A program made the translations under genes and the position numbers. Below are positions 33,366-44,604 of a stretch of 64,000 nucleotides of DNA, piece by piece. The stretch is from Cladobotryum mycophilum. Lineage: Eukaryota > Ascomycota > Sordariomycetes > Hypocreales > Hypocreaceae. Under the pieces are notes generated by a model. The model was not told the DNA's origin, made no database searches, and saw nothing but the letters and a program-made list of their open reading frames with translations. Location: NCBI GenBank assembly GCA_036429605.1, contig JAVFKD010000015.1, positions 829,421-893,420 of the forward strand, in the 5' to 3' direction. Positions within the stretch are counted from its first letter, which is position 1. Every line of letters starts with the position of its first letter.

Positions 33366-36300
33366 TTGGTGCTGCGCAGCATAGAGGAAGGTGTTGAAGG
33401 TGGAAATGGGAAAGGTAATAGGTCGGACGAAAGGAGTTGGGATTTTAGATACAACCCTTCTCAGGATTGAGCTATTGTTGTTTGCGCAAGGCCAATTGTT
33501 GCTAACCACAACAGCCCTTTTGTCGTTGCTGACCAGCTGCCAAAATCTCTGCCAGCTGCCAGAACTCGGTTGGCAGGAGAACTGACATCTTCACCGGCAT
33601 GTCTAGCCTTGCCATAGCCATCAGCAGCAAAAGAGACATTGTAAACCTAGTCTACATAAAAACAGACATGAAATAGAAATGATCATGATGAATTCACAAC
33701 GAACAACGAGGCACATAGTTCACGCAAACATTGTCAAAGTAATTCAGTACCAGTGAGAACAGGTTGAGATGTCTCTGATGTGCCCTCTTACAGCACCAAC
33801 TCGGACATATCCAGGCCTCGCATCCAAGATGATCCCTTTAGAGACCTGAAGCCATTGCAGAATCAAAGCCCGGATGGCGTTGACCTCAAGAGCGCCGAGT
33901 TCCGTGACCATCTCGACAAAATAAAGATGCGATACCCGGAAGCAGGGGCCCAAGCCACAAGGCACCACAACGCTAACGCTATCTCGTATCCAGTAATTGT
34001 TGAGTTGGCATAATGTTATGCGGACCCTTGGTGGGTGTCTTGGCGTCTCTCGTCTGTGCAAGGTTGTCACATTCTTGGTGGTTGTCCATCTCCTCTGAAC
34101 CCTACATGCACTTTACTCTTCTTTCGGATCTGACACATGGCTGCTGTGTACACGGAATCATGTGAAACTGACAGGTGACCCGCTCGGTATTTCATCAGTC
34201 CTGCTTCTCGCTATCAATTAGTAGCAAAATTGCTTTTTTATTTGATTCCGTCTCCATAGAGGAGTTGAGGGGATCGGGGAAAAGTGGATTTAGATTCCGC
34301 CTGAAAATCAATCGTCGAAAGTGCCGCGACCATGATCCGGTATCGATAGACAGCCAACACGACGGGCAGATGGGACAAATGAAGTGAGAGGACGTGGTCA
34401 GAGGAGAAGCAGCCGCTTGGCGAAAAGGGGGTACCGGTTCCGTCCAACACTCCAACATAGTCATCATGATTAATTTCCAGGTCTCCCGATTGGTCATGGA
34501 GGAGCTGTGATCGCGGGTAGGACTCATGTCCACGAGAATCTGGTACCATAATCAGTAATTAATCGGGTTTTGGTCACGGCATACAGGAGTCTTCAAGTTA
34601 GATGACCCGAGCCACCTGCCGGACAGGCTTGTGGTTCTCCTGAAGTGGATTGCAGCAAGGGGGAAGTCTCCGATATCGTGGAATGAGAGCGCGAGGGGAT
34701 TTCGACATTCATTGGACTAGATAGAGGTGATGGAATCCAAAAGGGAGATTAACTAAGCCGATGCATTTTGAGATACCGGGTTGATAATTCATCCGATAAA
34801 TTGTACGCGGATACTTGGTCTTACTTAGTCATGCATAAATTTAGTGCCCATTTTGACAAGTTACCTGTAGCACTCCGTCCTCGCATCTTGCATGCAGGGT
34901 AAGCAAAATCACATTTGATTGTACGCGGATTGATCAAGCTGTGTTTGTGATTTTCTATCAACATATAGAGCAGAGCTTAGTGAGAATAGTTACTGATTCC
35001 TCTTTTCTTCTTTATTTTTTCCCCATCTTCTAAAATATCAGTATTGGCATATACACTCACACTCTGTGTTTTCGTCCCCTTTGGCTAGAGTCTAATAGCT
35101 TGACTATCGCTTCAGCTCTGATAGTCATATGCATGATGACGCCCATCCTACTAAGTGTCGTTGGGGGAATGGATGGACCGCAACGATCTTTCCGTCAGCC
35201 ATCGAGAGCCACATCTACAGTACCTGTACACACTTATTGCAATAGCCGGGTGATGTTTGCGTCTTACCAAAGGCCAAGGTTAATATGGTTTTCGTCATGA
35301 GGTATTACCCACCATGGAATCTACCACAATGAAGCTGGAACTCGGAGAGACCTGCCATTGAAAAACCGGGTGCATGGTTCATGGACGTAGGTATTAAATC
35401 AGTATATTTCCAGAGTATCTTTATAACAGAGCTAGGCTCTTTGTAGTAGGAGGGAGGGCACATAATCTTTGAGTCAAGACAAGAAACCGCAAAAATGGAA
35501 ATGCAACAACCAGGAACCCCACTCTTGACTACCGATATCGATTCCCGGGCTGCCCCCATATTTTCTTAGACCCAGCCGGATTGGTCGAGTGGGGGACGAG
35601 AGAGAATGCACTGAGACTGCCCAAATGTAAGATTTGCTGCTGATGCAATGGTTGTAAGATGATATGGATGAGGTAAGTACCCATGGCTGCTAATACTCGT
35701 AATATTACTAGTCATCCTGTAGAGACAGAATTGTGGTCATATATTTCTGTGCCAATTATTCTCTCAAAAGAGAAGACAGAAAAACATACTCCGTAGGTGA
35801 ATCAAGTGTAAACAATACCATCAATTTGTTCGTCTTTGAGAGCTACCTATTCATCATCGCTGTGGCATCAACCTGAACTTGGAATTATCGCACCCACTTC
35901 TCAATGCAATGGGTCGAGCTTGCATCATGCACCACCAATCGCAAGTACATGCGGTACGTACCTCGGTACCTTCAGTACCTGGTAGCCACCCGTAAGGTGC
36001 GGTCCCTCCTCCAGCCATCCATGTCAACCATGCCACTTCTCGACACCTCTTCTTTTTTTGGGTCATGCCCTGCTCCCGATCTTTATGCCGTGATTTTAGT
36101 GCTGTCAAATCCCCGTCTCCAGCCATGAGCAAGGGAGCTCCTCTTTCGAGATTTCTCGGTCCATTTCTCGGGCTCGAGACCTCTGAGCTGCATACCAAAG
36201 ACCATGGCTTCCGTCTTCCGTTTCCCGTCCTCCGTCTCCGAGACTCTGCAAAGGGCGAAATTAATGAATGAACCCCCTCCTCCTCATCAGTGAGCTGAGC

Positions 36301-36544
36301 TGCTCTTCCGACCTATATTACATCAAACCACCTCGTCCCTGGGCTCACTTCCCTTCTCGCTCAGATCGTTTTCATACACTTACCATTGCGCATCATCACT
36401 CATTACACGTCCAACAGTCTTGCGCTTCTGTCCACAATTACCAACGACTGAGCTGGTAGAGACCAAACCCGGCATCGCCGATAACATCCGACTACCTTGT
36501 TCATCATCATCAATCATCACCTTCACCCGCTCAATTAAACAGTC
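33366..36544. other. Long intergenic region with one doubtful small gene
   Basis: About 3.2 kb. The only coding-like stretch is at 33790-34013 (plus), about 75 codons rich in charged residues with a CAG acceptor in front, and a possible first exon from the ATG at about 33690; the implied intron is only about 41 nt, so I do not call it a gene. The rest shows no recognisable protein. The last 300 bases are C/T-rich and serve as the promoter and leader of the phenol hydroxylase gene. Confidence 0.35.
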
Positions 36545-38634
36545 ATGGGTTCCCGGGCTATCGATAATGACATCTCAGAATACGTTGACATCGGTATGTT
36601 AATCCCGGAGTGATTCTTTCAAAAGACGACGAGGTTAACCACTATGCTGCGCAGTCATCGTAGGTGCTGGACCCGTGGGTCTTATGCTCTCAACATGTCT
36701 AGCTCGATGGGGATACAGCATCAGGCACATCGACAATAGAGCCGAGCCAACGCCCACTGGTAGAGCAGATGGCATTCAGCCTCGCTCTTTGGATCTGCTG
36801 CGGAATATGGGTCTAAAATCAGCAATCATGGCCCACAAACCTGCCCGAGTATACGAGGTCGCTTTTTGGGATCCGTCAGAGTCTGGCCATGGTATCGCCA
36901 GGACCGGCACATGGGCTAGTTGCCCGGATTTCATCGATGCTCGTTACCCATTCACCACATTACTACACCAAGGCCACATCGAACGGGTCTTCATCGATGA
37001 TCTGCAGAAAAATGGCGTCAGAATCCAACGTCCATGGACCATAAAGAACTTTCAATCCAACAGCAGTGAAAACACCGAATATCCCGTCCGTGTTGAGGTG
37101 GAACATGTCGATGGCACCACCAGGGAAACTTTGCGGGCAAAGTACCTTTTTGGTGGCGAGGGAGCAAGATCATTTATCAGACAGCAACTTAACATCGGGG
37201 TACAATACAAAGACCCCATTGCATATGTCTGGGGAGTCATGGATGGAGTCGTCAACACTGATTTCCCCGATATCAAGGTCAGCTAGTGCCAATCCCCCCA
37301 GGTGTTGGTCGTTGTTGCTGACCGTTGCATAGATGAAATGTACCATCCACAGTGAGCATGGCTCCATCATGGTAATCCCACGGGAGAACAACATGGTTCG
37401 TTTATATATCCAGATAGCCTCATCGACAGATTCCGACTGGAGTCCGAGAAAATCCGCCACCGAAGCCCAGGTTCAGGCATCTGCCAAGAAGATCTTACAG
37501 CCTTACTCGATTGAATGGGAACACGTGGAGTGGTTTTCCGTATACCCTATTGGACAAGGTATTTCGGATAAGTATACATTGGATCAACGTGTGTTTCTTG
37601 GCGGCGATGCCTGTCATACACACAGTGTATGTCAACCTCTCTTTCATCACCCAATTATTTTGATGCTGACTGTCAATCTCTAGCCTAAAGCTGGTCAAGG
37701 TATGAACACAGCCTTCCTCGACGCTCTCAACTTGGCTTGGAAGATACATGCGGTGGAAGGTGGATTTGCTAGCCGGGATATTCTCGCAACTTACGAATCA
37801 GAACGAAAGGCCGTGGCAGAGTCACTTCTCGATTTCGATAACCGATATGCGAAGCTCTTTTCTCAACGTCCCCCAGCACCTTGCGAGGTGCAAGCAGCCT
37901 CGAAAACCGGTGGAGACCATGAAAATCAGTTTATTGAAACTTTCAAGGAGTCTTGCGAATTCACGAGCGGATACGGTGTGTCATACAAACCTAATAGCTT
38001 GAATTGGTCCCCAAGCCATTCAGCACAGTCGCCTCTGATACAACCAGACAGTACCAAGCTGGTAACTGGTCGTCTTTTTATCAACTCGGATGTCACGAGA
38101 GTCGTCGATGCCAATGTGGTGCATCTTGAGCAAGAGGTACCACTCAATGGCTCTTTTCGACTCTTCATTTTTGCTGGGCATCCCCTGAGGAATCGCAATG
38201 CAATTCGGGATTTAGCGAACAATCTGAACAGCAAGAAGTCCTTTTATGCTACATATACCAGATCGGACATTGAAAAGGTGTCACATCACGAGAAGCATAA
38301 CCCACACAGCTTGTTCTTCACCCTCTGCACCATTTTTGCGGCGAAGAGACAATCCATTGAAATCTCACGAGATACTCCTGATGTATTGTCCCGTTATCGT
38401 GATCATATTTACGCAGACGACCGATGGGACCACCGGGTGCCTGGTGCGAAAGCGGCCGCGCACGCCAAGATGGGTTTGGATGAGGAGAAAGGTGGTGTGG
38501 TAGTCGTTCGGCCAGATGGCTATGTTGGTATGGTGACTGTGCTGGTAGAAGGCTCCGGGACCATTGACGCCCTAAATGACTACTTTTCGGCCTTTTGTAC
38601 CAAGAAACTGGGCAAGGCTACGTCTCAGCTGTGA
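36545..38634 (+). CDS. FAD-dependent phenol 2-monooxygenase (phenol hydroxylase family)
   Basis: Aromatic-ring hydroxylase using FAD and NADPH. Exons 36545-36593, 36655-37277, 37333-37626 and 37684-38634 give 638 residues. The FAD-binding GXGXXG is 'VIVGAGPVGLM' near residue 17; 'RADGIQPRSLDLLRNMGL' is the typical family helix; 'FLGGDACHTHSPKAGQGMN' is the second FAD/ribityl motif, split by the third intron; a thioredoxin-like C-terminal domain (about the last 170 residues) completes the phenol-hydroxylase layout. The true substrate (phenol, a salicylate, or a secondary-metabolite ring) cannot be decided. No other aromatic-degradation genes lie next to it. Confidence 0.92.
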
Positions 38635-39859
38635 ATAGTCACAGTGACTCTGCTGACTATTTCTCTCTTTTCTTTTTTGGCATTGAGTTTTGAGGGTGAT
38701 AACATAGAGTACCAGAACTAGCGAATTGGAATTGGATGGACACCTCATAGCGATGATTTCTTTTGGCAATAAATAAACAATCATGTTATTTACATAGCAT
38801 ACAAAATCAAGACTCTGGGTTGACCTGGGAAGCTATCGTATTAATTTAGGCGTGCACGGCGGTCTATCGTGAATACGAAGCAAGTACTTACTACGCAAGC
38901 AACACTTTTCTGCTCGCATCTGCAACGATCTTTGTGTTCTATCTTTAACGTTGAAATGTTCTGGACGATGAAGTTGGATCGGGAAGCAGTTGATGACTTC
39001 TTGGACTTGGAAGCAGTGTTGCTGGCGTAATTATCGAGGACAGGACGCATACGAAAGCCGGGTATGATTGAGCGAATAGAATCCATTCATCTATTTTATG
39101 CTAGATATAGGTGACTGGCGCGCAGACCCTTCTCTTCCCATACGCTGCGGTAGATCCAGCAGCTATAGGGTGATGGGCTTGCGAATTGCGATCTTGTTTT
39201 CGGTCTCGTAGGGTCGTTTTGAGCGGAATGCGGTCATGTACTTGGTTCTCATTCGATGAAGGGAGATCTTCTTGGTGGGAGATGGCATTGTTAGGTGCAG
39301 AGAGGCCGATGACTTTAATATAGGTAAGTTGATAAAATAAGACAAGGCTATCAAGACCTGTTTGTTTCGCTGATCTTTGTCAATAGAGCACCGAATATAA
39401 CTGAGACGGAAATATATTTGCCAAGTAAAATTGGTGATTGGATAATAGTACTTAAGTACGATAGAGGCTTGTATAAAGCAGAGAATTGCCCAGGAATTCG
39501 GGAACCTTCAGAAATCCCGGCAAGTGTCTGCCATTCCGACAACTTCTCAAGCATAGGTGTTCTTGGCCTTCCCAAATTAGATGCCACTTCCGAACCAACA
39601 ACAAAGGCAGGCATTCTCCCCTGGTATTTGTGGTCAATTGTATTGTTTTTGGGAAGGAAAGAACATTGTCAACCCAAAATTCGTTCTGGGAAGTTGCACT
39701 ACTGACTGCTGCCCCCCATTGCCATCATTTTGGAAAATATCCTCTTGGTCCGTAACTCAGCTTTTTCTTATTTTCTGTATCTTCATACTTTCGAAACACT
39801 TGATTCAATCTTCCACTTTTACATACATCTGCCGTCGGAAATCCCCTACGACAAACATT
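38635..39859. other. Intergenic, phenol hydroxylase to repeat array
   Basis: About 1.2 kb, AT-rich. Short ORFs on both strands (for example 39351-39614 minus, 87 residues) match no family I know and overlap each other. No gene supported. Confidence 0.35.
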
Positions 39860-40034
39860 AGTCAAGTCCGACGGCGACGAGGAGCTCAACTCTGGTTAAA
39901 GACCAAGTTGTCCTTTATCTTGATATCAGCCATATTCTGGACTGCTTTGGCCAAACTTGGTACGTTTTGGTGACCTCCGGTATTCGCCAGACTAACCAGC
40001 GTCGCGAATAAAGAAGCAAATCAACTCTGAATAG
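39860..40034 (+). repeat. Leader module copy 1 (degenerate)
   Basis: Reading in order: an in-frame segment ending L-N-S-G-stop (TAA 39897-39899), a short spacer containing CAAGTTG, a hydrophobic segment S-A-I-F-W-T-A-L-A-K-L (39911-39959, no ATG), a 40-nt GT-AG intron (39960-39999) with CTAAC, and then A-S-R-I-K-K-Q-I-N-S-E-stop (TAG 40032-40034). Splicing keeps the frame across the intron. Homologous to copies 2 and 3 at 40056 and 41636. Confidence 0.7.
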
Positions 40035-40055
40035 AAGCCGAGTTACTGTTACTCA

Positions 40056-40282
40056 GTCGAGCCCAATCACGGCGACCTCTGGTGCACGCCCGACCAGCGG
40101 GCAGTCGACATCAGAACCCAAATCAACTCTGGCTAGAAACCAAGTTGTGCCTCCGAGTTCATACACGTATTGCCATTATGGCTTTTATTTCAATGCCGAC
40201 TTGTTTTAGACTGTTTTGACTAAAATTGGCCATACACGTAAGCTTTGATGACGCCGACTGTGTTCGACATTTACTAACTTAG
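40056..40282 (+). repeat. Leader module copy 2 (degenerate)
   Basis: Peptide part 40056-40136 reads V-E...D-L-W-C-T-P-D-Q-R-A...R-T-Q-I-N-S-G-stop and has the same length (81 nt) as in copy 3. After a 41-nt spacer comes ATG 40178, the hydrophobic exon M-A-F-I-S (interrupted by an in-frame TGA), and a 45-nt GT-AG intron 40238-40282 with TACTAAC. Differences from copy 3 in the hydrophobic part are mostly C-to-T and G-to-A. Directly preceded by CAG, a possible splice acceptor that would be in phase with the copy-1 donor. Confidence 0.75.
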
Positions 40283-41560
40283 GAGCCAAATAGTGAAAAC
40301 GGCATATCCTTAAATAACAATCATCCACACTACCCTACCCCCTGTCAGGACTGTTTTGAGAGACCGAAAGAAAAACACACAGAGACTCGGGATCATCACA
40401 CTATCCCCTCCCAATTTCATCTTAAGAATGGGAAAGAAATGGTCGGGTCCGATGAATGTCGCATGTGATTAGCATAGGTATTCAGTTGTAGTATATTCAG
40501 TTTTAAAATGTGTTGTTCTTTTCAGGTTCTATCTTCGTTTCTGTGTGCTTCTAACTTTGCTGGACAGATTCCGTATGATGTATTTCCGGCTTTGGCTGAT
40601 TTCTTATCATGTCTGTCCGCAGTGCTTACCATTATAAATAAACAATTAATCTAGATTCTTGATTAATGTTGAGCAAGTTGTATGCATTGCCGCAAGATCT
40701 AAGCTATGGTTCCTTAAGAATAACTTCCTCCTCCGTTAAGAAACACAGTGCATGTGTTTGTATTAATCGCACTGTAAGATTCTTCCCAGGCAGCTATCGA
40801 CAACTAAACCTTAAATTTTTGTACTCGCGAGATGACGCAGCAGCCAACACAAAAGTTTAGTCAAGCTTTGTGAAGCGAGAAAGAGAAAGTCATACTACAT
40901 AATTAATCGCTGACGTCAAGAACGAAAACATTTGGTGCAAAACAGAGGAAGTGGACATTCGCCAGATGTGTTGGCATGGCAAATCCAACGCCATAAGATA
41001 AATAATTACCAAAACAGATAATGAAGCAGCTCAAGAAAATCCAGGGGAAAAATAACCATCGATAAATGATTTCTTCGGTATCATGCGAAGTTCGATGTAT
41101 TGAGGTACATACTAGTAGATAACCAAAGCGGTTCCTGGGGTCCCGTCTGCAATGCTAGATCTCCTAAGATCTATCAATCCACCTGTTGTTACAGGGGTCT
41201 TTAGTGGGGCTTGTTGACAACCGAGGTTCTGCCGGCTATTTTCTCCACTGAAGATTGACTTTCAGCAACTCTCACAGCTAAACCTCACACATGCATCACG
41301 GTAGGCATTACGAATCCTCAACGCCAGCAACCCGCCATCAAAAACCTTATTTCTATCCATCGTCAAAACTTCCCACATTGGCTCTGGCGCCTAAATCACG
41401 ACGCCCACGCGTCAACCGATTGGAGAGCGAGCGCGACTTGACAACTCCTACAAGTAGAGACGTGGTCCCCTCCTCTCTCTTCTCTCTTTCTCTTTTTCTG
41501 TAAGCACTTTCTGTCTACACATTCGCAACTTCGATTTCCATACTTGCACTTGACATTCAA
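40283..41560. other. Spacer between leader modules 2 and 3
   Basis: About 1.3 kb, AT-rich up to about 41.1 kb. No recognisable gene, terminal repeats or transposase. Acts as the upstream region of the Ulp1-like gene. Confidence 0.35.
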
Positions 41561-41632
41561 CGCACACACACACACGCACACGCACACATACACACGCACA
41601 CATACACACACGCACTTGCACACATATCTGAC
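41561..41632 (+). repeat. CA-rich microsatellite upstream of the Ulp1-like gene
   Basis: Imperfect (CA)n with CG and TA interruptions, ending four bases before the ATG of the upstream ORF at 41636. Confidence 0.8.
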
Positions 41633-41635
41633 ACA

Positions 41636-41743
41636 ATGTGCCCCGCAGCCCACAAACGAACAGTCGAGGCCGAGGAAGACGACCTCTGGTTCACGCCAGA
41701 TCCTCGAGCCACGACAAGAAGAGAACAGATCAACTCTGACTAG
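41636..41743 (+). CDS. 35-codon upstream ORF (leader module copy 3, peptide part)
   Basis: ATG 41636 to TAG 41741-41743. Reads M-C-P-A-A-H-K-R-T-V-E-A-E-E-D-D-L-W-F-T and then P-D-P-R-A...R-E-Q-I-N-S-D. Its last 26 residues align without gaps to copy 2: 15 are identical, and among the identical residues five codons (P, D, R, A, Q) differ only at the third base. The stop codon is at the same place in both. Lies 42 nt upstream of the start of the Ulp1-like gene, so it would be an upstream ORF if it is in the same mRNA; or it is the second exon of an older small gene. Confidence 0.45.
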   Translation: MCPAAHKRTVEAEEDDLWFTPDPRATTRREQINSD

Positions 41744-41785
41744 AAGTCAAGTTGCACCTGCGAACTTGTTAAAATTCTGGCCATC

Positions 41786-43191
41786 ATGGCCTTTATTTCT
41801 GTATCAGCCATATTTTGGGCTGCTCTCGCCAAAATTGGCCACACATGTAAGTCTTGATGACACCGACTATGTTATGCCTGCTAACTTATAACCAAGTAAT
41901 TAATATTTCCGAGCCCTTACATACCACCGTCACCACCGACACCACCACTACAGACACCACTACAGACACCGCTACAGACACCACTACCGACACCACTACA
42001 GACACCACTATTGCCACCACTATCGACACTGAAGGCCATCAGCCATCAGATAGCAATCAGACATCTACACCCCTCAAGAAAATCTTAAGAGATCGGTACA
42101 CCAAAACCTACCGGACGAGCTACGCTGTTCCCACAGAGGCTACTATTGAAGAGGAGAAAGAAAGAATTCTATCTCCCAAGGAGCTGGTCAAATATGGCGA
42201 GACCCAATCACGTCTCTTGCGGTCAAGGAACCAAAATCCTAACAACAATGACCCATTCACCTCTGTCGATCGCATTATATCACTCCCACCAGCCGAACCC
42301 CTCCGAATCAGCGATGAGATGGAAGCGGAATTACAAAGACAAAAGGAGATTGAATCGGCGAGAATCGCGAAGCTTCGAGAGAAGGAATACGAACGAGAAC
42401 ATCAATCTAAAATCTTAACACGATTGACTAAAACGGTCCGCCCCCGGCCAATATTCCTACCTCTCACCAGTGAATGGACTGAGCTAGTCATGGAAACTCT
42501 TCAGGCATCTGACACAGAGCCCCTCGTTAAGACACCAGAGGGCGTTGGCCTAGTGCGTCGTGACTTTGCAACGATTGTGCCACCAACAGAGTGGCTCAAT
42601 GACGAAATTATCAATGGATCCCTTCAATGGATAGACGTAATAACCAATTGGATGATTGGCGTTAATGACGTCAAACGCGAGACAAGAAGATGTCTGTCTC
42701 TGAATTCTTTCTTCTTTACCCGGCTCCTACAGAGGGGAACAAAACGAACAGAACCGACTTTGCGTCGATTGGGTGTGACACGGGAAAATTTCTTTGAGGT
42801 CGCTAATATCTTCATGCCCGTTTGTTATCAAAACCACTGGACGCTGATTCACATAAAACCCTATTTCAAAAAGATTTCACATGTCGACTCTCTCAATCCA
42901 AAGGGATCTGCAGCATTCATTGGGGTTATCCAGCAATGGTTGGCCGACTTTCTACAGGACGATTACGACGCCAGTGCGTGGAGGGTAGTTCAACACAGCA
43001 TATCTAGACAAACCAACGGGCACGATTGCGGCATGCATGTCATCATGAATGCTCTATGTCTTGCCTTGGGCCTGATACCATCAATGACATACAAACCTTA
43101 CGAAATCCCCGAGCATCGAATTCGAATTGCTGGGATGCTTCTAAACGGTGGCTTCACCGGGGACTTTTCATTTCTGATCGATAAAGAGTAG
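41786..43191 (+). CDS. Ulp1/SENP-type cysteine protease (C48) with hydrophobic leader exon
   Basis: Predicted SUMO/ubiquitin-like-protein protease. Exons 41786-41846 and 41897-43191 give 451 residues. Exon 1 encodes M-A-F-I-S-V-S-A-I-F-W-A-A-L-A-K-I-G-H-T, a short hydrophobic helix. It is followed by a (T-D-T-T)n tract, a charged coiled-coil-like segment (about 160-205), and the catalytic domain with 'PTEWLNDEIINGSL' (W at about 253), His334 in 'NHWTLIH', Asp351 in 'SHVDSL', Gln392 and Cys398 in 'QTNGHDCGMH'; the Gln-to-Cys spacing of six matches Ulp1. If the 50-nt intron is retained, the frame is still open from ATG 41857, giving a different N-terminus. C48 proteases of this type are either host SUMO proteases or mobile-element cargo; no transposase is visible here. 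Confidence 0.8.
41935..42030 (+). repeat. 12-nt coding minisatellite, (T-D-T-T)n
   Basis: About eight imperfect units of GACACCACTACA inside the Ulp1-like gene, encoding a Thr/Asp tract right after the hydrophobic leader. Confidence 0.85.
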
Positions 43192-43863
43192 GGGGTTATG
43201 ACTGCTTCGTCATTTTAGCATTGGGCGCTCGGGATGTTTTGACTGGGATTCAAACATGGATTAGCAAAGGATACGATTGATTGCGATTACATTTTGTTTT
43301 GGCGTTTGGGATTGTTCTTTCTTGGTTAGGAATGGATTGGAACTCACCTAGATTGGTTGAGCAGTATGATTAGCGTTGTTTATACTCCACATTGTTAAGC
43401 ATAGAAGGTTGGATAAGAATCGACCTAGTTTGAAAAGACTTGCATGAAGCAACTGATGAACGAGTGAGGCTAGTAAACGATATAGATGAAGTGAAAAGGG
43501 AAATTCTGCCTTGACGGATGGATAGAGTAATGCTACCACAGATGACGTTGCTGTAGAAAGAAGGATAGCCTCATAAACCTAGAATGAGCAATAATGCGAG
43601 TGTAGATGATATCAAGAACCGGTGAGATTAAAATGGCTTCTCAAGTACAAGCAATCTTATATGTTGATGGGCATCGCTCTACTTTAATCGTGTGTGGATA
43701 TATATCACTACTAGCAGCGAAACCTTTTAAATATATATGTTGCTTTCCATTACATAGTCCACTGTAGAATCGCTTCCTTGAAAGCGAGATATTTCACCTA
43801 TGAGCACACATGTATGTATACAAGGCAAAGCAACAGGACACTTACCCATCACTGACGGTTGAA

Positions 43864-43914
43864 AAACTACTACTGCCTACCACTACTGCCTACCACTACT
43901 GCCTACCACCACTC
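43864..43914 (+). repeat. 13-bp tandem repeat, about 3-4 copies
   Basis: Unit CTACCACTACTGC, two perfect copies at 43877-43889 and 43890-43902, flanked by partial units. Confidence 0.8.
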
Positions 43915-44442
43915 AGATATTTTTTTCTTAACCTAGGTAGGTACCTAGTAAGCAATGAAACGTCAAGTTAACGTTTCATTGATCGATAGATAGATCCGGC
44001 CCGGAGCTCTCTTCTTTGTCTCTGTTCATTCTTTTTGCTTCCGTCCGTGGGGTGGGGACGGGGAAGTCCGGAGTAGACGGGAAGAAAAATGCAACGGTTT
44101 TTTTTTTGGGGGGGGGAGCCTTTTCGGCTTTGTGTGTACTACCTCCGGCTGAAAGAGTCGAACAAAAGGTGAGATGTCAAAAAGAGAGGAAGCGGAAGAA
44201 GAAGAGGGAGAGAGAAGGGGTGTGGGAGTGAAAAATGTTGCTTTGTGCTTTTCGGTGCTTGAGGAATGCGCACACGGGATGGCCGTCCTAAGGAGTGTGG
44301 CGAATAAAGAAACAAGAACAGGGTATTGGAAAAGGGTTTTTTTTTTACGTTCTCCCTCAACGATTGATTTACAACAACTTCATTTTACTCGGCATTTTTT
44401 ATGGTGGAGGCGTTTGTACAGCCCACTTGCCTCTTGGCAAAT

Positions 44443-44466
44443 AATAGTAGTAGTAGTAGTAGTAGT
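44443..44466 (+). repeat. (AGT)n microsatellite
   Basis: About seven AGT units followed by a T run. Confidence 0.8.
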
Positions 44467-44604
44467 TTTTTTTCTTTCTCTTTTTTTCTACCCTTTCATC
44501 CGTTCTAGGAATTTGCCGTGCGGATGCGGCGTCGTGCGTGTGAGCCTTTTTTTTTTTTTTTGCCTTTGGCGGCTCTGCCTCGAATCCGGTGCTGTGGAAA
44601 CAAC

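Noticed and set aside
38841..39285. Short basic ORFs on the minus strand
   Set aside because: Under 85 codons, no homologue known to me, no clear splicing between them.
39351..39614. 87-codon minus-strand ORF with a true ATG
   Set aside because: Composition is ordinary, but an equally good ORF lies on the plus strand and neither matches a family. Could be a remnant.
41291..41503. 70-codon ORF before the CA repeat
   Set aside because: Ends in a translated CT tract; no relation to the leader modules.
41786..43191. Ulp1-like gene as part of an intact DNA transposon
   Set aside because: I found no transposase domain, terminal inverted repeats or target-site duplication nearby. The idea remains open but unsupported.
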